DNA from: Flavobacterium akiainvivens
Lineage (GTDB): Bacteria > Bacteroidota > Bacteroidia > Flavobacteriales > Flavobacteriaceae
Assembly: GCF_001278115.1 (NCBI RefSeq)
Contig: NZ_LIYD01000005.1
Coordinates: 1,743,494-1,807,493, forward strand
Reading direction: 5' to 3'
Length of the DNA stretch: 64,000 nucleotides
Below, one piece after another: positions 18,170 through 26,871 of the stretch. The position numbers and the translations under genes are program-made. Numbering within the stretch: position 1 is the first letter of the stretch; the number at the start of each line of letters is the position of its first letter. The notes beneath the pieces were generated by a model, which did no database searches, was not told the DNA's origin, and saw nothing but the letters and a program-made list of their open reading frames with translations.

Positions 18170-18330
18170 ATTTTAGAATTTTGGTATATTGGTATTCTCG
18201 ACGTTTATGAATTAGAATATTAGTATTTTGGTATTTCAGAATTTTAGACGTTACCGTAACTCCTCCATGCTATAAACAACCCACATTATCTGTTTTCGAC
18301 ATCTAATATACCAAAATACTAAAATTCCAA
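18170..18330. repeat. Word-like inverted repeat (TTTTGGTATATT family)
   Basis: The left half is built from ATTTTGGTATATTGGTATTC words and the right half from their complements (ATATACCAAAATACTAAAATTCC), forming a long imperfect hairpin between glmM and def on the minus strand. No gene is seen. It probably ends the glmM transcript. Confidence 0.6.
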
Positions 18331-18334
18331 AATA

Positions 18335-19726
18335 CTATATCCCGGCTATCGCCTTAATCTCCTCAATTATCCTTACCGCAAGGTCATCCGCCTTTTGCTG
18401 TGTTTGTGCCTCAGTATAAATACGGATAATCGGCTCGGTGTTGCTTTTACGCAGGTGGGCCCACTCTTCCGCAAAGTCAATCTTAACACCATCTATGGTG
18501 GTAATATCTTCGTTGGCATACTTGGCCGCCATAGCTTCTAATATGGCATCAACATCTATCTGCGGGGTAAGCTCAATCTTGTTCTTGCTCATGTAATACT
18601 GCGGGTAAGATGCCCTTAGTGCAGCCACATCGGTAATGTTATTTTCGGCCAGGTAGGTTAAAAACAGCGCCACACCCACCAGCGAATCGCGGCCGTAGTG
18701 CAGCTCCGGGTAAATAATACCGCCGTTACCCTCACCGCCTATAATGGCATTGTTTTTCTTCATCAGCTCAACCACATTAACCTCGCCCACGGCGCTGGCC
18801 TCATAGCTGCCGCCGTGTTTTTGGGTAATATCGCTCAGGGCACGGCTCGACGACATATTGCTTACCGTGTTGCCCGGTGTTTTGCTCAGTACATAATCGG
18901 CCACGGCCACAAGGGTATATTCTTCGCCAAACATTTCACCATCGTTGCTTATAAAAGCCAGGCGGTCTACATCGGGGTCAACCACAACGCCAAAGTCAGC
19001 TTTCTCTTCCACTACAAGTTTACAGATATCGCCCAGGTGTTCCTTAAGCGGCTCCGGGTTGTGGGGGAAATGCCCGTTAGGCTCGCAGTACAGGCGCACT
19101 ACTTCAACACCCATCTGCTCCAGTAATTTCGGGATAATGATGCCGCCCGATGAGTTAACGCCATCTACCACCACTTTGTATTTCTTTTCGGCAACCAGCT
19201 CTGCATTTACAAGCGGAAGCTCCAGCACCTCGTCTATATGTATGTCCATATAGGCATCGTTAGGGGTTACTTCGCCCAGGTTGTCTACATCAGCAAAATC
19301 AAAGGCTTCGCTATCGGCAATTTCAAGGATTTTAGCGCCATCGGCACCGCTTAAAAACTCGCCTTTTTCGTTCAACAGCTTCAGGGCATTCCATTGCTTG
19401 GGGTTGTGGCTTGCAGTAAGTATTATGCCGCCGTCTGCCTTTTCAAGCGGAACGGCTACCTCAACCGTTGGTGTGGTGCTCAGGCCAAGGTCTATTACGT
19501 TTATACCAAGCCCCACAAGGGTGTTTACCACAAGGTTGTGAATCATAGGCCCGCTGATGCGTGCATCGCGGCCTATAACCACCGTTAATTTATCTTTAGA
19601 TGAGTTGTTTTTTAAGAATGTGCCGTATGCCGAAGCAAACTTAACAGCATCTACAGGTGTAAGGTTATCGCCGGTGTTGCCGCCTATGGTGCCCCTTATG
19701 CCTGAAATGGATTTAATTAGTGTCAT
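18335..19726 (-). CDS. glmM: Phosphoglucosamine mutase
   Basis: 463 residues from the ATG at 19726 (MTLIKSISGIRGTIGG); the open frame extends further upstream but without family likeness. It is an alpha-D-phosphohexomutase. The active-site loop is TASHNP (104-109, phospho-Ser106), the metal loop is DPDVDR, and the sugar-binding loop is GEGNGG. The SGIRGTIGG start and Bacteroidetes-type length fit GlmM (glucosamine 6-phosphate to glucosamine 1-phosphate, for UDP-GlcNAc); phosphomannomutase activity cannot be excluded. Product would feed murA, which is elsewhere in the window. Confidence 0.88.
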   Translation of the reverse strand: MTLIKSISGIRGTIGGNTGDNLTPVDAVKFASAYGTFLKNNSSKDKLTVVIGRDARISGPMIHNLVVNTLVGLGINVIDLGLSTTPTVEVAVPLEKADGGIILTASHNPKQWNALKLLNEKGEFLSGADGAKILEIADSEAFDFADVDNLGEVTPNDAYMDIHIDEVLELPLVNAELVAEKKYKVVVDGVNSSGGIIIPKLLEQMGVEVVRLYCEPNGHFPHNPEPLKEHLGDICKLVVEEKADFGVVVDPDVDRLAFISNDGEMFGEEYTLVAVADYVLSKTPGNTVSNMSSSRALSDITQKHGGSYEASAVGEVNVVELMKKNNAIIGGEGNGGIIYPELHYGRDSLVGVALFLTYLAENNITDVAALRASYPQYYMSKNKIELTPQIDVDAILEAMAAKYANEDITTIDGVKIDFAEEWAHLRKSNTEPIIRIYTEAQTQQKADDLAVRIIEEIKAIAGI

Positions 19727-19767
19727 TAGGTTATTTTTTGTCGCTTTAAGCAAAGATAAATCTTTTG

Positions 19768-19862
19768 TCATAAAGTCTAAGGTCTAAAAGTCTAAAGTCG
19801 CCTACCATAGTAAGTCTTTCCCGTCCGTACATTTGACTTTTAGACTTTTGACTTTCGACTTA
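19768..19862. repeat. Inverted repeat of AAGTCTAAAAGTC words
   Basis: AAGTCTAAGGTCTAAAAGTC near 19773 is mirrored by TTTGACTTTTAGACTTTTGA near 19841, giving an imperfect stem of about 28 bp around a 32-base loop, in the divergent gap between glmM and acpH. No gene or clear consensus promoter is seen. Confidence 0.55.
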
Positions 19863-19880
19863 ATTCTTTATCTTAGGGCT

Positions 19881-20462
19881 ATGAATTTTTTGGCACACTT
19901 ATACCTCTCCGGAGACGACAACGATATAAAAATTGGCAACTTTATTGCCGACGGCATTCACGGAAAACCCGATGCCTACACCCCCGGCGTGCAGCGCGGC
20001 ATAATGCTGCACCGGGCCATAGATACTTTTACCGATGCCCACCCCATTTTCAGGCAGGGCACCAAGCGGCTGCACGCCAACTACCACCACTATGCGGGCG
20101 TGATTATGGATATTTTTTATGACCATTTCCTGGCTAAAAACTGGCACGAATACCACAAAACGCCTTTAGCCAAATATGTAGACGGCTTTTATGAGCTGCT
20201 TAACGAACGGTTTGACACCCTGCCCGAACGCTGCCAGGGCATGATTCCGCACATGACAACCCACAACTGGCTTGTTAGCTATGCCAGCCTGGAGGGTATT
20301 GCCCGAACGCTGAGCCAGATGGACCACCGTACCAAAAAAATATCGGGCATGACCAGTGCCATTAACGAATTGCAGGAGTTTTATGCCGAATTTGAGCAGG
20401 AATTCCGTGCTTTTTTTGTGGAGATGCAGGCACACGTTAAACAAAAGCTTACCGAACTGTAA
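19881..20462 (+). CDS. acpH: Acyl-carrier-protein phosphodiesterase
   Basis: 193 residues from the ATG at 19881 (MNFLAHLYLSGDD), which matches the start of AcpH proteins; upstream in-frame codons lie in the intergenic repeat. The enzyme removes the 4'-phosphopantetheine arm from holo-ACP. Family marks: IGNFIADGIHGK, GVQRGIMLHRAIDTFTDAHP and YHHYAGVIMDIFYDHFLAKNW, with the His/Asp residues of the HD-like metal site. It overlaps the next gene (TAATG), so the two are coupled. Confidence 0.88.
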   Translation: MNFLAHLYLSGDDNDIKIGNFIADGIHGKPDAYTPGVQRGIMLHRAIDTFTDAHPIFRQGTKRLHANYHHYAGVIMDIFYDHFLAKNWHEYHKTPLAKYVDGFYELLNERFDTLPERCQGMIPHMTTHNWLVSYASLEGIARTLSQMDHRTKKISGMTSAINELQEFYAEFEQEFRAFFVEMQAHVKQKLTEL

Positions 20463-21127
20463 TGGGGTTTATTGCCGATTTAGAAAAAGCCTATACCGCT
20501 AATGCCAATGCAGAGTATGCCGTGGCTATGGCTAACTATATGAAAGGCCACTTTAGCTTTTATGGCATGAAGACCGATGTTAGGCGCTCATTATACAAGC
20601 AGGCGCTTGAAGCCAACAAACAGGAAGTTAAGGATAACGCCCGTGAGTTAGCCCGTGCGCTTTACGCGAAAACCGAGCGCGACTACCACTACAGCGGTAT
20701 TGAGATACTGATGAAGGAGCTTAAAAAGAAGTTCCGCCCTGAAGATATCGGGCTGATAGAACACCTTATTGTTACCCATTCCTGGTGGGATAGCGTAGAC
20801 ACCATTGCCAAGTACCTGCTGGGCGGCTACCTGCAGCAATTCCCGCAGGAAACAGAAAAAGTAATTGAACGGTTCTCTAATTCGGGCAATATGTGGCTTA
20901 ACCGATCGGCAATAATTTTTCAGCTGGGCTACAAAAAAGAGACTGATGAAAACCTGCTTTTCAGCGAATGCCTGAAGCACAAACAATCAAAGGAATTTTT
21001 TATACAAAAGGCCATAGGCTGGGCGCTTCGGGAGTATGCAAAAGTGAATCCGCATGCGGTAAAAACCTTTGTAGAAAATGCCGGTTTAAAGCCCCTCAGT
21101 ACCCGCGAAGCTTTAAAAAATATCTAA
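20462..21127 (+). CDS. AlkD-family DNA alkylation repair protein
   Basis: 221 residues made of HEAT-like helical repeats. Family marks are GMKTDVRRSLYKQ near residue 38, THSWWDSVDTIA near 109 and GWALREYAKVNP near 190; the Trp/Asp residues in the middle motif and the Arg of ALREY correspond to the catalytic groove of AlkD. AlkD enzymes excise 3-methyladenine and 7-methylguanine without base flipping. Its start overlaps the acpH stop. With alkB it makes two alkylation-repair genes in the window. Confidence 0.88.
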   Translation: MGFIADLEKAYTANANAEYAVAMANYMKGHFSFYGMKTDVRRSLYKQALEANKQEVKDNARELARALYAKTERDYHYSGIEILMKELKKKFRPEDIGLIEHLIVTHSWWDSVDTIAKYLLGGYLQQFPQETEKVIERFSNSGNMWLNRSAIIFQLGYKKETDENLLFSECLKHKQSKEFFIQKAIGWALREYAKVNPHAVKTFVENAGLKPLSTREALKNI

Positions 21128-21200
21128 AAGCGTCACAAAATTTTTGATTTTTGGACTATCTTAGCCATTTATTCCATTTTTCTAAAAATTTTACTACAAA

Positions 21201-23018
21201 ATGCCCGGCATTCCATCAAAAGCCCGTCTCTGGTTCAGGCACCAGCTTGCACGGCTTGAAGCTTTCTTTTTTATGCTTAAAAGCCTTTTACCCGAAAGGC
21301 ACTTTATATATGTATCTGCCGTACTGGTGGCCATATCTACGGCCCTTGCGGTAATTGTGCTTAAAAGCTTTTCGCATTACGTTTTTATAGGCGCCAACTA
21401 TGTCAACCGTTGGCTAAAGCTGCCCTACATTAACAGTATACTGCCCGTTGTGGGTATATTGCTTACCGTGCTGGTCATTAAAAAAGTGTTAGATGGCAGA
21501 CTTGAAAAAGGCAGTAGCCGCATACTGGTGGCTGTGGCAAAAAAGGGGGGGATTATGCCCCGCAAGCAAATGTATGCGCAAATTATAACCTCATCGCTCA
21601 CAGTAGGCCTTGGCGGCTCGGCAGGTCTTGAAAGCCCCATAACCATTACAGGCGCAGCGTTTGGCTCTAATTTTGCGCGCAAGTACAAACTGCACCGTAA
21701 AGACCGCATACTGCTCCTGGCCTGTGGTGTGGCAGCCGGTATAGCCGCAGCGTTTAACGCCCCCATTGCCGGGGTGCTTTTTGCCATAGAGGTGGTACTG
21801 ACCGATGTTACCATAACAGCGTTCATCCCTATCATGATATCGGCAGCTACCGGGGCATTGGCATCTAACATGCTGCTAAAAAGTGAGGTACTGCTATCCT
21901 TCAACCAAAAACAGGAGTTTGACTATCATAACGTATTATATTATGTGCTGCTGGGCATTTTGGCCGGGTTTGTATCGTTATACCACGCCAAGGCGTTCCA
22001 GAGGGTTGAGGCGCATTTTCATGACATCCGCCTTAAGGGCTACCGCAAGGCGCTGTATGGCGCTATTCCGCTGGGGCTGCTTATATTTCTTATCCCCACC
22101 CTTTTTGGCGAAGGATATGAAACCATTAAAATACTAAGCAGCGACAACGCCGGCGAGCTTTTAGACAACACCCTGCTTGAAAATTTTAAAGACAACGGCT
22201 GGATTATCCTTGCCTTTGTGGGCATTACCATGCTGCTTAAGGCTTATGCCACGGGGCTTACACTGGCCAGCGGCGGTAACGGCGGCAACTTTGCTCCATC
22301 GCTTTTTGTGGGGTCTTACCTGGGCTTTTTTATGGCCAAATTTTTTGTGCTTATTGGCCTGAGCAAAGATATCCCCGTGGGCAACTTTACCATTGTGGGC
22401 ATGGCCGGTATTTTGAGTGGGCTGTTCCACGCGCCGCTAACGGCCATCTTCCTTATTGGTGAAATTACAGGGGGCTATAACCTTATGGTACCGCTTATGA
22501 TTGTATCGTCTATAAGCTTTGCCGTGTCTAAACAATTTGAAACCTACAGTATGGATGTTAAGCACCTGGCCGATAAAGGGCAGGTATTTACGTCAAACAA
22601 AGACCGCAATATTTTGGGCAGTATAGATGTTATGGAGGTTATTTGTACCGATGTGCCTACACTGCTACCCACCCAAAAGCCCGATGATGTGGTGGCACTT
22701 TTAGCCGGTACCAGCTACAACCATTTTGCCGTGTTAGACGACCGCAAGCGCCTGCTGGGCATTGTTGACTTTAATAATGTGCGGGGCACGGTGTTTAGCC
22801 AGTTCAAAATAAAGTACACCAAAATGGAGGAGCTTATGACCCAGCCCGCCGAAGTAGCATCGGTAGAAGATTCGGTGGAAATGATAATGGATAAGTTTGA
22901 GCTGGCACACACCGCTTACCTGCCCATACTTAAAGATGACCGCTATTATGGCTTTATCTATAAAGAAAAGGTGCTGGAAGCCTACAGGCAAAAGCTCAAG
23001 GAAATGGTTATTGAATAG
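21201..23018 (+). CDS. ClC-family chloride channel/transporter with CBS domains
   Basis: 605 residues. Residues 1-430 form the ClC membrane domain with about ten or more helices, including GLGGSAGLESPI (the gating-glutamate motif, in a GLESP form rather than GREGP), NAPIAGVLFAIEVV and GGNGGNFAPSLFVG. Residues 460-590 hold two CBS domains (MEVICTDVPTLLP and EELMTQPAEVASVEDS). Chloride or fluoride conduction or exchange across the inner membrane is expected; which one cannot be told. It is monocistronic with a strong terminator. Confidence 0.92.
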   Translation: MPGIPSKARLWFRHQLARLEAFFFMLKSLLPERHFIYVSAVLVAISTALAVIVLKSFSHYVFIGANYVNRWLKLPYINSILPVVGILLTVLVIKKVLDGRLEKGSSRILVAVAKKGGIMPRKQMYAQIITSSLTVGLGGSAGLESPITITGAAFGSNFARKYKLHRKDRILLLACGVAAGIAAAFNAPIAGVLFAIEVVLTDVTITAFIPIMISAATGALASNMLLKSEVLLSFNQKQEFDYHNVLYYVLLGILAGFVSLYHAKAFQRVEAHFHDIRLKGYRKALYGAIPLGLLIFLIPTLFGEGYETIKILSSDNAGELLDNTLLENFKDNGWIILAFVGITMLLKAYATGLTLASGGNGGNFAPSLFVGSYLGFFMAKFFVLIGLSKDIPVGNFTIVGMAGILSGLFHAPLTAIFLIGEITGGYNLMVPLMIVSSISFAVSKQFETYSMDVKHLADKGQVFTSNKDRNILGSIDVMEVICTDVPTLLPTQKPDDVVALLAGTSYNHFAVLDDRKRLLGIVDFNNVRGTVFSQFKIKYTKMEELMTQPAEVASVEDSVEMIMDKFELAHTAYLPILKDDRYYGFIYKEKVLEAYRQKLKEMVIE

Positions 23019-23052
23019 AAAGTCAGAATTAAGAACATAGAAATCAGAATAA

Positions 23053-23083
23053 AAAAAACGCGATGCAATGCATCGCGTTTTTT
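23053..23083. terminator. Bidirectional terminator between converging genes
   Basis: A perfect palindromic stem AAACGCGATGCA/TGCATCGCGTTT is flanked by A residues on the left and T residues on the right. It serves the ClC gene (plus) and the glutaminyl cyclase gene (minus). Confidence 0.9.
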
Positions 23084-23104
23084 AATGGTATCATTATGAT
23101 TCAA

Positions 23105-24148
23105 TTACCGTATCCTGATTTCAAACATTTTGTCCCAGTTTTTGCCGGTAACAAAAAGGCTGTTGGTTTTAGGGTTCCAGGCAATGCCGTTAAGCACATC
23201 AAGTTCAGGGTGCTGGGTTACTTTGGTTTTAAGCGCGCTAAAGTCAATAACGGCCTCTATATTGCCCGTGGCAGGGTCTATAATAGCCACTGCATCCTGC
23301 TGGTATACATTGGCATAAATTTTACCGTTAATCCACTCCAGCTCATTAAGCGCCTCAATTTTGTTGGTTTGGGTATACACATTAATGTGGTCTACCTCTT
23401 TAAGCGTTTGCGGGTCAAGCTTAAAAATCCTTTCGGTTCCGTCGCTCTGGTACAGGTATTTATCATCGTGCATAAGCCCCCAGCCCTGTACCGGCTGAAA
23501 ATAGGTAAAGTCCTTTTCTTTCTTCAGGTTATCGGCGTTATATATAAAGCCTGTGTTTTCCCTCCAGGTAAGCTGATATACTTTATTATTAAAAATGGTA
23601 ATGCCTTCGCCAAAATACTTGCCTTCAAGGGCTACTTCGCTATATACTTTTCCTGTTTTATAGTCGGTTTTGCGCAGTTTTGATTCTTTATACTGGCCGG
23701 TGCCTTCAAACAGCGTATCGCGGTAAAACTCAAGGCCCTGTGTATAGCTGGTAATATCGTGCGGGTAGGTGTTTATAATTTCATAATCCGTAATAATCTT
23801 TGGTGTTATGGGGCTAACCAGCTCAATACGCACCTCTTCGGTCTGGGCGGTTTCGCCATCATAGCTCACTACCGCTTTTATGTTATGATACCCAAGCCTA
23901 AGCCCGTCAAGCTTAAGGCTGTAAGCGGCAGTACCCTGCGCTGTGCCCGCCTTTTTATCGTCAATAAAATATTCTACTGATGTTGACTGGGCCGCGTTAT
24001 TTTCTTCCTTAACGTTTAGCGTTACGCTTTCGCCGTTGCGGTACTGGCCTTTAAGCCCGGCCGGGTCTATTGAAAAAATTATTTCTTTATTACAAGAGGT
24101 AAAAGAAGCAGCCAAGGCTATGGCAGCCAAAAAGTTATATGCTTTCAT
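23105..24148 (-). CDS. Glutaminyl-peptide cyclotransferase, lipoprotein
   Basis: 347 residues. The N-terminus is a lipoprotein signal (lipobox FTSC). Residues 25-100 form an Ig-like segment; the rest is a five-bladed beta-propeller of the plant-type glutaminyl cyclase family: YPHDITSYTQGLEFYRDTLFEGTGQY, LEGKYFGEGITIFNNKVYQLTW, GWGLMHDDKYLYQSDG and LNELEWINGKIYANVY. It converts N-terminal Gln of exported proteins to pyroglutamate. T9SS cargos of this group often begin with Gln after cleavage (AQ sites), so those are likely substrates; that link is inference. Confidence 0.9.
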   Translation of the reverse strand: MKAYNFLAAIALAASFTSCNKEIIFSIDPAGLKGQYRNGESVTLNVKEENNAAQSTSVEYFIDDKKAGTAQGTAAYSLKLDGLRLGYHNIKAVVSYDGETAQTEEVRIELVSPITPKIITDYEIINTYPHDITSYTQGLEFYRDTLFEGTGQYKESKLRKTDYKTGKVYSEVALEGKYFGEGITIFNNKVYQLTWRENTGFIYNADNLKKEKDFTYFQPVQGWGLMHDDKYLYQSDGTERIFKLDPQTLKEVDHINVYTQTNKIEALNELEWINGKIYANVYQQDAVAIIDPATGNIEAVIDFSALKTKVTQHPELDVLNGIAWNPKTNSLFVTGKNWDKMFEIRIR

Positions 24149-24204
24149 GTGGTTTTAAAAAATAGTATGGCAATATACAACGGTATTTTATATTGGGCAA
24201 TGGC

Positions 24205-24234
24205 TTGCAAAAATTAGAAATGGTTGTATATTTG
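24205..24234 (+). promoter_or_regulatory. Consensus promoter of the SRP RNA gene
   Basis: TTG at 24205-24207, exactly 19 bases, then TATATTTG at 24227-24234, a perfect match to TTG-N19-TAnnTTTG. Transcription should begin about five bases further, at the 5' end of the SRP RNA. Confidence 0.9.
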
Positions 24235-24238
24235 CACC

Positions 24239-24332
24239 GGCAAGTCCTACACGACCAGCTCCTGCAGACTCCTCCAGGGTGGGAACACAGCAAAGGTATG
24301 TGGTTGTAGCGGTGCGATGTAGGTCGCTTGCC
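24239..24332 (+). ncRNA. ffs: Small SRP RNA (4.5S RNA)
   Basis: A 94-base RNA with closing stem GGCAAG (24239-24244) and CTTGCC (24327-24332), inner pairing of TCCTACA with TGTAGGT, and an apical part CCAGGGTGGGAACACAGCAAAGG that carries the Ffh-binding AGCA asymmetric loop as in other Bacteroidetes SRP RNAs. It forms the signal recognition particle with Ffh for membrane targeting of nascent proteins. The perfect upstream promoter and downstream T-runs support the ends. Confidence 0.92.
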
Positions 24333-24334
24333 AT

Positions 24335-24380
24335 CTTTTTTCTTTTTTTACATGATGATCTCCGCTAAGGGGATTTTTTT
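24335..24380 (+). terminator. Terminator region after the SRP RNA
   Basis: T-rich stretches at 24336-24349, then a six-base stem ATCTCC/GGGGAT (24358-24363 with 24369-24374) running into seven T. The following 24381-24537 holds AGCTATTAGC and CTAACTGCTGACAGC-type word repeats and no gene. Confidence 0.65.
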
Positions 24381-24537
24381 GTTTTAAGCGGTTAGCTATT
24401 AGCTTTCTGCAATCAGCCATCAGATAAAACGAGACATACTGCTTAAATTCTCAAGATTATATTTTTTCTGAAAGCTGAAGGCTAACTGCTGACAGCTAAA
24501 AAACAATGCTTATTTTCGCACACACAAATATACTTTA

Positions 24538-25341
24538 ATGAGCAAAGTAATTTTTATAACCGGCGGCTCGTCGGGCATAGGCAGGGCAACAGGCGAATTT
24601 TTACTAACCAAGGGCTACCGCGTGTATGGCACCAGCCGCAACCCGCAAACGGTGACTAACAGTAAGTTTCCGCTCGTGGCGCTTGATGTGCGCAATACTG
24701 AAAGCATTAAAGCAGCCGTGGCACAGGTTATTGCCGAAGCCGGCACTATAGATGTGCTGGTAAACAATGCCGGTGTGGGCATTACCGGCCCTATAGAAGA
24801 AATTCCTGCCGAAGAAATAAAAAACAACTTTGAAACCAACCTGTTTGGCCCCATTGAAGTTATGAAAGCCGTGCTGCCGCAAATGCGCGCGCAAAAAAGC
24901 GGGCTAATTATAAACGTTACATCTATTGCCGGATACATGGGCCTGCCCTACCGCGGGGTATATTCGGCCTCAAAGGGTGCGCTTGAACTTATAACCGAAG
25001 CCCTGCGCATGGAGGTAAAATCGTTTGGCATTACCATAACCAGTGTGGCCCCCGGCGATTTTGCCACCAGCATTGCCGACAGGCGCTACCACGCCCCGGT
25101 ACTTAAAGGCTCGCCTTATGAGCAGGTGTATGGCGGCATACTAAGCACCATGAACCAGCACGTTGATGCCGGTAGCGACCCACTGCAAATGGCCGAGGCC
25201 GTTTATGCCATAATGAAAACGCCAAACCCGGGCGTACACTACAAAGTGGGTGCTTTTATGCAAAAATTCAGTATTGTGCTAAAACGCATTTTGCCCGATA
25301 AAGTGTATGAAAAGATGCTTATGAACCATTATAAATTGTAG
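24538..25341 (+). CDS. Short-chain dehydrogenase/reductase
   Basis: 267 residues, classical SDR. The NAD(P)-binding motif is TGGSSGIGRA near residue 9, NNAGVG follows near 77, and the catalytic Tyr and Lys are in the motif YSASK with the preceding Ser in NVTSIAGYMG. The substrate cannot be read from sequence. The next gene follows after 32 bases on the same strand, so a short operon with the outer-membrane protein is possible. Confidence 0.88.
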   Translation: MSKVIFITGGSSGIGRATGEFLLTKGYRVYGTSRNPQTVTNSKFPLVALDVRNTESIKAAVAQVIAEAGTIDVLVNNAGVGITGPIEEIPAEEIKNNFETNLFGPIEVMKAVLPQMRAQKSGLIINVTSIAGYMGLPYRGVYSASKGALELITEALRMEVKSFGITITSVAPGDFATSIADRRYHAPVLKGSPYEQVYGGILSTMNQHVDAGSDPLQMAEAVYAIMKTPNPGVHYKVGAFMQKFSIVLKRILPDKVYEKMLMNHYKL

Positions 25342-25373
25342 TTTTGTGCCAGTTTATAGTTAAATATCAACCA

Positions 25374-26081
25374 ATGAAAAAAACCTTACTCGCCTTTCTA
25401 TTATTTGCAGCAAGCCCTTTTTGCGCATTAGCCCAAAATACTGAAACCTTTGATGTTTCTGACCACGAAAAAATTATGGTTTCGGCAAGCGGCTTTTATT
25501 CATACCGCCTTGCCAATATTCAAAATGGCTATACCGGTGCTTTTAGAGAGCACATGAAACAACTAAGACAAGGTTACAGCTACCAGGCCAGTGCCTACTA
25601 TATGTTTAACTACCGTGCAGGTGCAGGCCTTGAGTTTAATTCATTTAAAGCATCTGACACCATGCCGGGCACACACGATGTTACTGCCCCTAACGGCCAA
25701 ACCGGCAATAGCAGGGTGAGCGATGATATTACCATATCTTTTTATGGTGCGGGCCTTATTTTTAACATCTTCCAGGAAAAAAGGCAAAAACTTTATTTTC
25801 ATTCCTCTTTTGGCTATATGCGCTTTAGCAACAAGGCTTTTGTTATAGATGATTATAAAATAACCGGTGGTGGCCTGGGCACTTCTATTAGCCTTACTTA
25901 CCAATACCTGCTATTTGAAGATTTTTCTGTGGGGCCAAAAATTAATTTTACAGGAGCCAGCCTAAGGAGGTTTACTTACAAAGGCCCGGACGGCTTTACC
26001 GAAAAAGTAAAACTGCCCAGTGACGACAGGGAACAGCTAATGAGGATAGAAGCAGGCGTGCAGCTTATGTACCGATTTTAA
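25374..26081 (+). CDS. Predicted outer-membrane beta-barrel protein, unknown function
   Basis: 235 residues from the ATG at 25374, which gives signal peptide [21 protein letters not shown]; ten upstream in-frame codons have no signal character. The mature part alternates polar and aromatic residues in short strands ([43 protein letters not shown]) and ends in a strand closed by Phe (LMYRF), the usual outer-membrane insertion signal. An eight- to ten-strand barrel is plausible. No family is recognised. Confidence 0.75.
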   Translation: MKKTLLAFLLFAASPFCALAQNTETFDVSDHEKIMVSASGFYSYRLANIQNGYTGAFREHMKQLRQGYSYQASAYYMFNYRAGAGLEFNSFKASDTMPGTHDVTAPNGQTGNSRVSDDITISFYGAGLIFNIFQEKRQKLYFHSSFGYMRFSNKAFVIDDYKITGGGLGTSISLTYQYLLFEDFSVGPKINFTGASLRRFTYKGPDGFTEKVKLPSDDREQLMRIEAGVQLMYRF

Positions 26082-26113
26082 CACGAAACAACAAACAACA
26101 TAATTTTTATATC

Positions 26114-26770
26114 ATGAAATTTTTTATTGACACAGCTAACCTTGCACAAATAAAAGAAGCCCAGGAACTTGGTGTTCTTGATGGCGTTACCACAAACCCG
26201 TCTTTAATGGCTAAAGAGGGCATTACCGGTAAAGACAACATTCTTAAGCACTATGTAGACATTTGCAACCTTGTAGACGGCGATGTAAGTGCAGAGGTTA
26301 TTGCTACTGATTTTGAAGGCATGATACGCGAAGGTGAAGAGCTTGCTGAGCTGCACCCGCAAATTGTGGTAAAGCTTCCGCTTATAAAAGACGGCATTAA
26401 GGCTTGTAAATATTTTACCGATAAAGGCATTAAGACTAACGTAACCCTTGTATTCAGTGCTGGCCAGGCGCTTCTTGCCGCTAAGGCAGGTGCTACTTAT
26501 GTATCGCCGTTTATTGGCCGCCTTGACGATATTTCTACCGATGGCCTTAACCTTATACAGGAAATCCGCGAGATATATGACAACTACGGTTATGAAACCG
26601 AAATACTTGCCGCATCTGTACGCCACACCATGCACATTGTTAACTGTGCTAAAATAGGTGCCGATGTTATTACCGGCCCGCTTAGCGCCATTGCCGGCCT
26701 GCTTAAGCACCCGCTGACAGACCTGGGCCTTGCTCAGTTCCTTGCTGACTACCAAAAAGGTAACCAGTAA
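26114..26770 (+). CDS. Transaldolase-family aldolase (FSA/TalC type)
   Basis: 218 residues, the length of the small TalC/FSA group. Marks: [40 protein letters not shown] with the Schiff-base Lys87, and [12 protein letters not shown]. The enzyme is either transaldolase (pentose phosphate pathway) or fructose 6-phosphate aldolase; the small form in Bacteroidetes is usually called transaldolase or Fsa and sequence alone does not decide. It follows the barrel protein by 32 bases and is followed by a terminator. Confidence 0.88.
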   Translation: MKFFIDTANLAQIKEAQELGVLDGVTTNPSLMAKEGITGKDNILKHYVDICNLVDGDVSAEVIATDFEGMIREGEELAELHPQIVVKLPLIKDGIKACKYFTDKGIKTNVTLVFSAGQALLAAKAGATYVSPFIGRLDDISTDGLNLIQEIREIYDNYGYETEILAASVRHTMHIVNCAKIGADVITGPLSAIAGLLKHPLTDLGLAQFLADYQKGNQ

Positions 26771-26830
26771 TCAGTGGTCAGTATTCAGTTGACAGAATAG
26801 TTAACGGTTTACAGTTATAAGTATACAGTA

Positions 26831-26857
26831 AAGGCTGCCCGAGGGCAGCCTTTTTTT
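26831..26857. terminator. Terminator between the aldolase gene and folP
   Basis: A perfect ten-base stem AAGGCTGCCC/GGGCAGCCTT (26831-26840 with 26843-26852) followed by T residues on the plus strand. The bases 26771-26830 contain CAGTATTCAGTTGACAG-type word repeats. Confidence 0.85.
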
Positions 26858-26871
26858 GTGGCCTGTTGCAA

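Noticed and set aside
23063..23683. 206-codon open frame antisense to the glutaminyl cyclase gene
   Set aside because: Hydrophobic-looking translation is a shadow of the cyclase codons; no start signals.
24239..24332. Considered as tRNA, tmRNA or RNase P RNA
   Set aside because: No cloverleaf, no tag sequence, and the GGGAACACAGCAAAGG apical part with a 94-base closed hairpin fits SRP RNA instead.
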